Below, in pieces: positions 59,638-64,000 of a stretch of DNA of 64,000 nucleotides. The stretch's first letter is position 1. Every line of letters begins with the position of its first letter. The DNA comes from an uncultured Spirochaetaceae bacterium (GTDB lineage: Bacteria > Spirochaetota > Spirochaetia > Sphaerochaetales > Sphaerochaetaceae), in the NCBI GenBank assembly GCA_944389295.1, contig CALXLV010000030.1, positions 20,398 to 84,397 on the forward strand, written 5' to 3'. Under the pieces are notes generated by a model, which was given only the letters and a program-made list of their open reading frames with translations, was not told the origin of the DNA and did no database searches. Made by a program: the position numbers and the translations under genes.

Positions 59638-61496
59638 TGATAGAGAAAATGAAGAAAGTCACTGTCCTCACCGAAGCGGGCAGGAAGAGCCAGCTTCTCC
59701 TCTCACTCCGTGAGGCAGGCGTGCTCCATATCTCCGATCTGGTGCAGAAGTCGCCGTCGGTGGATGTGAAGGAGAAGGAGAGAGGCGAGTACGCACGCAT
59801 CATGCAGATACTCTCCGAGAGGGGAAAGAAGTCAAAGGGCAGAGGCCGCACTCTTTCGGGCGATGAGTTCCAGAAGCTCCATTCGGCGCTTGTGGAGAAC
59901 ACTGACGAGGAGGAGAGGCTCAAGCAGAGGATCATCGCACTCCAGAACGAGAGGGAGAGAATACTCCCGTTCGGTGAGTTCGATCCCAATGAACTCAAGT
60001 CTCTCGCGGATGACGGCATCCCCGTCTATCTCTACACGATAGAGAAGAAAGAGGAGGAGAAGCTCAGGGCCGATGAGAACGCAAGGTACATTCCCGTCGC
60101 CTACAGCGGCAAGGGAAATGCCGTGGCTCTTCTCTATTCGCCCATTCACGAGGGAATCCAGGCGACACCGTTCCGGCTTCCGGAGATGAGCCTTGCTGAG
60201 ATTGATGCAGAGCTTGTCGCCGACAAGAAGGCGGAAGAGGATATCGGGAAGAAGATAGAGGCTGCGGCGGAGTATATTCCGTCCTATAAGGCGTTCCTTG
60301 AGAAACTGGATGCGGAGATAACCTTCGAGCGCGCCTCATCGACGGTATCTGGAGATGACATTGTCTATCTTTCCGGCTACATCCCGGCGAAGGATGAGCA
60401 GAAATTCAGGAAGATGGCCGCTGACAGCTCCTTCGCGTTCATGATCGACGATCCGGGAGAGGACGACAATCCTCCGACCCTGATCAGATACAGGGGATTC
60501 CTGAGAATAGTGAAGCCTGTCTTTGATATTCTCGGAACGGTGCCAGGATATAACGAGTACGATATCTCGTCATACTTCCTCGTATTCTTCTCGCTCTTCT
60601 TCGCGATGATAATAGGAGACGCCGGATACGGCATACTCTTCATCCTCGTCGCGGCGCTGATGCAGATAAAGACGAAGAAGCTCTCCGATGCGAACATTCT
60701 GATTTATGTTCTCGGCGGAGTGACCGTGATATGGGGTGCGCTTACAGGAACGTGGTTCGGTTCGGAGGCCATACTCGAGGATGTTCCGTTCCTGCAGAAG
60801 CTGGTGATTCCTGCGATCACAAACTTCCCCGATGTGATGGGCGTCGATGCCGACTGGGCGCAGAATATGCTGATGAAGTTCTGCTTCATCCTCGGTGCCG
60901 TGCAGCTGGGACTCGGAAGGGTGATAAACATCGTCACTAAAGTAAGGAATAAGGATCTCTCGTTCGTTGCTGAGATCGGATGGTTCCTGGATGTGGTGAT
61001 GCTCTATCTGATGGCCCTTTACCTCGTCATAGGCGAGAGCATCCCGTTTGGTGTTGTCGTAGGCGGTGTGATTTTGGGATTCGTCCTCGTCTGCTGCTTC
61101 TCCGGTCAGGGGCCGGGAATCAGCTTCGGAAAGGGACTTGTATCGGGACTTTCGGGATTCTTCACGACGTTCCTCGACACAATCTCATGCTTCTCGAACA
61201 TCATGAGCTACATCAGGCTCTTCGCAGTCGGAATGGCGTCGCTTGCGATAGCACAGTCATTCAACGACATGGCAGCGGGAATGCTTTCGGGCTTCATGCT
61301 TCCTGTGGGTATCGTGATAATACTCATCGGACATTCGCTCAACTTCGTGATGGGCATACTCTCCGTCGTGGTGCACGGAGTCAGGCTCAATCTTCTGGAA
61401 TTCTCCGGTTCGCTCGGAATGGAATGGACCGGTTACAACTACGACCCGTTCAGGAAAACGGGCGATGACAACAGTAAAGCTGCTGGAAACAGCTAA
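59637..61496 (+). CDS. atpI: V/A-type ATP synthase membrane subunit I (a)
   Basis: The 619-residue stator membrane subunit that forms the ion half-channels. Residues 1-330 are cytoplasmic and coiled; the rest has about seven or eight membrane helices, with SNIMSYIRLFAVGMASLAIA carrying the essential Arg opposite the rotor ring. It overlaps atpD by one base. Confidence 0.93.
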   Translation: MIEKMKKVTVLTEAGRKSQLLLSLREAGVLHISDLVQKSPSVDVKEKERGEYARIMQILSERGKKSKGRGRTLSGDEFQKLHSALVENTDEEERLKQRIIALQNERERILPFGEFDPNELKSLADDGIPVYLYTIEKKEEEKLRADENARYIPVAYSGKGNAVALLYSPIHEGIQATPFRLPEMSLAEIDAELVADKKAEEDIGKKIEAAAEYIPSYKAFLEKLDAEITFERASSTVSGDDIVYLSGYIPAKDEQKFRKMAADSSFAFMIDDPGEDDNPPTLIRYRGFLRIVKPVFDILGTVPGYNEYDISSYFLVFFSLFFAMIIGDAGYGILFILVAALMQIKTKKLSDANILIYVLGGVTVIWGALTGTWFGSEAILEDVPFLQKLVIPAITNFPDVMGVDADWAQNMLMKFCFILGAVQLGLGRVINIVTKVRNKDLSFVAEIGWFLDVVMLYLMALYLVIGESIPFGVVVGGVILGFVLVCCFSGQGPGISFGKGLVSGLSGFFTTFLDTISCFSNIMSYIRLFAVGMASLAIAQSFNDMAAGMLSGFMLPVGIVIILIGHSLNFVMGILSVVVHGVRLNLLEFSGSLGMEWTGYNYDPFRKTGDDNSKAAGNS

Positions 61497-61505
61497 GGAG
61501 AGGAT

Positions 61506-61940
61506 ATGGAAAATCTTGCTTATCTTGGAATGGCGTGTGCACTTTGTCTTTCTGCACTCGGATCTGGACTTGGAACAGGATGTGCTGGTCAGGCCGCTGT
61601 CGGCGGATGGAAGAAATGTTATGCGGCCGGAAAGCCGGTTCCCTTCATTCTCGTCGCATTCGCAGGTGCGCCGCTTACACAGACGATCTACGGCTTCCTT
61701 CTGATGAACTTCATCAGATCGGCGTTTGAGACGGGAGCATCCTTCCTTCTCTGCTTCTCAGTCGGCGTGTTCGGCGGTCTCGCAATCGGTCTTTCCGCAT
61801 GGATGCAGGGCAAAGTCGCAGCAGCTTCCTCCGATGCTCTCGCCGAGACAGGGAAGGGAACTGCGAACTACTTCATCGTCATTGGTATCACCGAGACTGT
61901 CGCTCTCTTCACGCTTGTTTTCTGCCTGCTTCTGCTGTAA
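61506..61940 (+). CDS. atpK: V/A-type ATP synthase proteolipid subunit K, Na+-type site
   Basis: The 144-residue rotor-ring subunit with four membrane helices made from two repeats. Each repeat keeps part of the ion site: the first has Thr58 and Gln59 in LTQTIYGF (with Tyr62), the second has Gln101 in WMQGKVAAAS and Glu130 in ITETVALF. These correspond to the Na+ ligands of Enterococcus hirae NtpK (Thr64, Gln65, Gln110, Glu139). The enzyme is thus likely Na+-coupled, with the usual one-Glu-per-two-repeats geometry. AAGGAG lies upstream and a terminator follows. Confidence 0.93.
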   Translation: MENLAYLGMACALCLSALGSGLGTGCAGQAAVGGWKKCYAAGKPVPFILVAFAGAPLTQTIYGFLLMNFIRSAFETGASFLLCFSVGVFGGLAIGLSAWMQGKVAAASSDALAETGKGTANYFIVIGITETVALFTLVFCLLLL

Positions 61941-61968
61941 GAAAAAGGAGCAATAAAAGCAAAAGCAT

Positions 61969-61993
61969 AGTCCGCTCGCAAGGGCGGACTTTC
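61969..61993 (+). terminator. V-ATPase operon terminator
   Basis: AGTCCGC and GCGGACT (with one mismatch region in the loop) form the stem, followed by TTCTTC. Confidence 0.75.
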
Positions 61994-62012
61994 TTCATCC
62001 GGAGGGGAAAGC

Positions 62013-62558
62013 ATGGACAGGAGAAGAGGCAGGGAAGGGGAGAAGCGCGTCAGGAAAGCACTGCGTCATCAGGGGCTTTTCGCTCCATATCATAAAGTGC
62101 TCAACGGTATTATTCTCATCGACAGAAAGGGGGATTCCCATGAGATCGACCATATCGATATACGCCGCAGCGGCATCTTCTGCATCGAGACAAAGACGAT
62201 AGCGGGAAGAATCGAAGGCCGTCCTGATGATCCTGTATGGCACTCATATCTTCCCGGAAGGGTTCATGAGCACAGGAATCCCATTATGCAGAACGAAGTG
62301 CATGTCCGCACCCTTCGTGAGGTTCTGGGAAAAGACTTTCCAATATACGGAATTGTAGTATTCACAGATGACAACGCCGGAACAATCGCTCATCCCGGTG
62401 TGATAAACCTCTCTGATCTCAGAGATTATCTCCGTAAACACGGAACGCGGAACGTGCTCTCCCGCAAAGATGTGCGCACAATACGACGAACATTGAAATC
62501 ATGCAGAACAATCTCCCACAGAAAACATGTGAAGGCGATAGCAAAGAAATACAGCTGA
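62013..62558 (+). CDS. NERD-domain (nuclease-related) protein
   Basis: A 181-residue protein with the NERD pattern: GREGEKRVRKALRHQG at the start, then a D-x-E-x-K-like core SHEIDHIDIRRSGIFCIETKT (near residue 45-65) and ENPIMQNEVHVRTLRE-like RNPIMQNEVHVRTLRE. The domain belongs to the restriction-endonuclease superfamily. A GGAGGGG site precedes the ATG. It follows the V-ATPase operon after its terminator, so it is expressed separately. Role in DNA metabolism or defence is inference. Confidence 0.82.
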   Translation: MDRRRGREGEKRVRKALRHQGLFAPYHKVLNGIILIDRKGDSHEIDHIDIRRSGIFCIETKTIAGRIEGRPDDPVWHSYLPGRVHEHRNPIMQNEVHVRTLREVLGKDFPIYGIVVFTDDNAGTIAHPGVINLSDLRDYLRKHGTRNVLSRKDVRTIRRTLKSCRTISHRKHVKAIAKKYS

Positions 62559-62646
62559 AGGGAATTTTGCTAAATATTCAGCTGGTTTACTTATGAACAA
62601 GAAGAATTGTAAATCTATATATTCTCCAACTGGACTTCATTCACGG

Positions 62647-63030
62647 TTAGAAGTACTGGAGCATCATAGGAGATATTCTTTTTGAGCGTTTTGCTGATTC
62701 CTTTATTTTCCCGAGAAGTTCAGGTGAGACAGGTTCTTTCAGAATTGCTTTTCCGCTATTCAGCAGATTTGCTAGTATTCGTTCATCAAATGGAATAACC
62801 TCAGCATAGGCAATATAAGAATCATGAATTATGAAAGGATGTTCTCCGGGTTTTAGCCTGCAAGCAGGATCACAAAGCGCTGATCTTTCCTTCCATGAAC
62901 TTACCATTGTACATATGTACTGCAGCTTGCCGTCAGCTAATGTCACAGTCTTGGTTATTACGATGAAAAGGTGATGATGATTTGAGGGATATTGATATAG
63001 AAAGGTATCTCCTTCTTTCAGCAACTCCAT
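62647..63030 (-). CDS. candidate toxin of a Panacea-type toxin-antitoxin pair
   Basis: A 127-residue protein whose first half (KEGDTFLYQYPSNHHHLFIVIT, around residues 5-26) resembles a small SH3-like beta barrel of the PemK/MazF kind, followed by LRLKPGEHPFIIHDSYI-type strands and a basic helical end. The family is not recognised with certainty. It lies six bases after the stop of a Panacea-domain gene and is translated from the same message, the arrangement of panA-containing modules. Toxin function is inferred from that context. Confidence 0.55.
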   Translation of the reverse strand: MELLKEGDTFLYQYPSNHHHLFIVITKTVTLADGKLQYICTMVSSWKERSALCDPACRLKPGEHPFIIHDSYIAYAEVIPFDERILANLLNSGKAILKEPVSPELLGKIKESAKRSKRISPMMLQYF

Positions 63031-63036
63031 TTTATC

Positions 63037-63597
63037 TCAATATCCTCTGGAACCAAGAGACTGCAAGTGTACAGACAGCCTTATATCATTGATGGCTTCC
63101 TGCCTTTCACTGTTGTCTTTTATTGTAGCCTGCAGTATGTCCTCTATCGATATAGGGCAACTCGAGTCACCTGGATTTTTCCATTCTGGAAAAGAGTGGG
63201 TGATGTCAGCCATCGTGAATTTTTCCACTTTTTTGTATTTTCTGTCGACGGCAGACAGAATTTCCCTCTCAGCCTCTGAGAGAAAATATGGCTCAAACTT
63301 TTTTTTCAGGCAAACATCGTAATCCTCTCTGGATATTGCTGTATTCCAGTAACCGTTTTCTGGAAAATCTTCGGGATGTCTTATTCTGTCCAGAATCTCA
63401 CTCGTTACGGGGCCATACTTCATTGAATAATAGGAAGATGTGGTTATTGAGGCATGATACTTCGTCAGAGCTCTCCTGTCTGATATGTACAGAAGTTTTA
63501 TCAGCTTCAGATATGGCATTCTTCCATTATTCAGAGATAGCAGATAGGCGGCAGCTTCTGCAGCTTTCCCTTCATTAAAGATATATCCTAACGACAT
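63037..63597 (-). CDS. Panacea-domain (DUF4065/SocA-like) antitoxin
   Basis: A 186-residue protein from the ATG at 63597 (AGGAG lies seven bases upstream; an in-frame codon at 63621 is less likely). The fold is Panacea/SocA-like: FNEGKAAEAAAYLLSLNNGRMPYLKLIKLLYISDR (near residues 5-40), KYGPVTSEILDRIRHPEDF, then ILSAVDRKYKKVEKFTMADITHSFPEWK. Panacea domains neutralise very different toxins encoded next to them. The neighbouring 127-residue gene is the presumed partner. Confidence 0.8.
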   Translation of the reverse strand: MSLGYIFNEGKAAEAAAYLLSLNNGRMPYLKLIKLLYISDRRALTKYHASITTSSYYSMKYGPVTSEILDRIRHPEDFPENGYWNTAISREDYDVCLKKKFEPYFLSEAEREILSAVDRKYKKVEKFTMADITHSFPEWKNPGDSSCPISIEDILQATIKDNSERQEAINDIRLSVHLQSLGSRGY

Positions 63598-63621
63598 CTC
63601 ATTTCTCCTCTTTCTCTGCAA

Positions 63622-63886
63622 TAAAGAAATTTGCAGTATCCTCAGCTTTTTGCCAACTTTGTCCGTTTGTTCTTTCTGCTTGAATTATCCTGATGATGTG
63701 ATTGATCGTCAATGAATTTATATCCAGAGGACGATTGCCCCTGATTCTATCAGCAGATTATTGAAGATTTTCAGCATGTTCAGTGATAGGGAATGAATGT
63801 CTATATTTTCAGCGGAAAATATTAAAATTCTCGAATGATAGGGCACTTCCGAAAAAAGTGGACAACTGTGAAAAAGGGTACAATGG
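63622..63886. other. intergenic segment up to the IS end
   Basis: No gene is visible. Near 63840-63880 lies GGGCACTTCCGAAAAAAGTG and then GGACAACTGTG, AT/GA-rich sequence of the kind found at IS3-family ends, directly beyond the transposase stop. The exact terminal inverted repeat cannot be set without the other end. Confidence 0.4.
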
Positions 63887-64000
63887 TTAATAATCTCCTA
63901 TAATTGTTGATTCAAAAGCGGAAGGAGTCAAACCCCCTAATGCAGTATGAGGGCGTAAATTGTTGTAATAACCCCCGATCCATCGGAAGATGACCCTTTT
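63887..64000 (-). mobile_element. IS3-family transposase, C-terminal end, cut by window
   Basis: On the minus strand the last 37 codons read ...RWIGGYYNNLRPHTALGG then LTPSAFES and a stop, the typical C-terminus of the DDE integrase-core OrfB of IS3-family elements (N-RPH-LG-TP). The rest of the element lies beyond 64000. Whether it is intact cannot be judged here. It is an accessory element next to the toxin-antitoxin pair. Confidence 0.85.

Overview
The window looks like chromosomal DNA of a spirochaete (Spirochaetota, probably near Treponema/Sphaerochaeta) of roughly balanced GC. Reasons: the order rpsB-tsf-frr-uppS-cdsA-dxr-rseP, a V/A-type ATPase operon carrying the DUF2764-type gene between atpE and atpA, a UPF0164/PorV-like outer-membrane protein, spirochaetal-style lipoboxes, and a 29-residue COX24/bS22-like ribosomal protein. 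The assignment is inferred from gene content; no marker search was run.

Layout. 0-8.3 kb: hflK-hflC plus a cut-off gene (minus strand), metG and a CsoR-fold gene (plus), murD, the tiny bS22-like gene, tcdA and a TatD-like gene. 8.3-9.3 kb: an accessory island without ordinary genes. It holds an orphan type I-E-like CRISPR array in two pieces and, between the pieces, a complete-looking type I holin-like toxin unit on the opposite strand. 9.3-13.5 kb: rpsF-ssb-rpsR-(YybS-like)-rplI-dnaB. 13.5-19.8 kb: the converging rpsB-to-rseP operon. 20-23.5 kb: lipoprotein, outer-membrane protein, BrnQ. 23.5-31.5 kb: a catabolic locus with divergent arms (MFS and BtpA/SgcQ one way; binding protein, SIS isomerase, PfkB kinase and two ABC permeases the other) and a GntR regulator. 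31.6-33.2 kb: argG with an ARG-box-like operator, and a candidate small RNA. 33.3-43.8 kb: membrane protein, CYTH enzyme, parvulin, a HigBA toxin-antitoxin pair, rnhA, TPR lipoprotein, upp, adk, a GH13 amylase, guaB, a DMT exporter, tRNA-Val. 44-54.8 kb: SLC13-type permease, CmpB-like membrane protein, PLP-binding YggS, RluD, an odd metallo-beta-lactamase-fold protein, a pentapeptide protein, rsgA, mutS2, a second DMT exporter, uridine phosphorylase and a GIY-YIG-like protein. 54.9-61.9 kb: V-ATPase operon atpE-DUF2764-A-B-D-I-K, whose K subunit carries the Na+-binding signature. 62-64 kb: a NERD protein, a Panacea-type toxin-antitoxin pair and the end of an IS3-family transposase running off the window.

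Two themes stand out. First, at least ten genes carry a -10-like hexamer only 6-8 bases before the start codon, several with a -35 at 17 bp, and no Shine-Dalgarno. This suggests widespread leaderless mRNAs and fixes several start codons. Second, the 8.3-9.3 kb island joins CRISPR remnants with a small-peptide toxin and recalls CRISPR-regulated toxin modules (CreTA), although no cas genes are present and no guide-target match was seen by eye.
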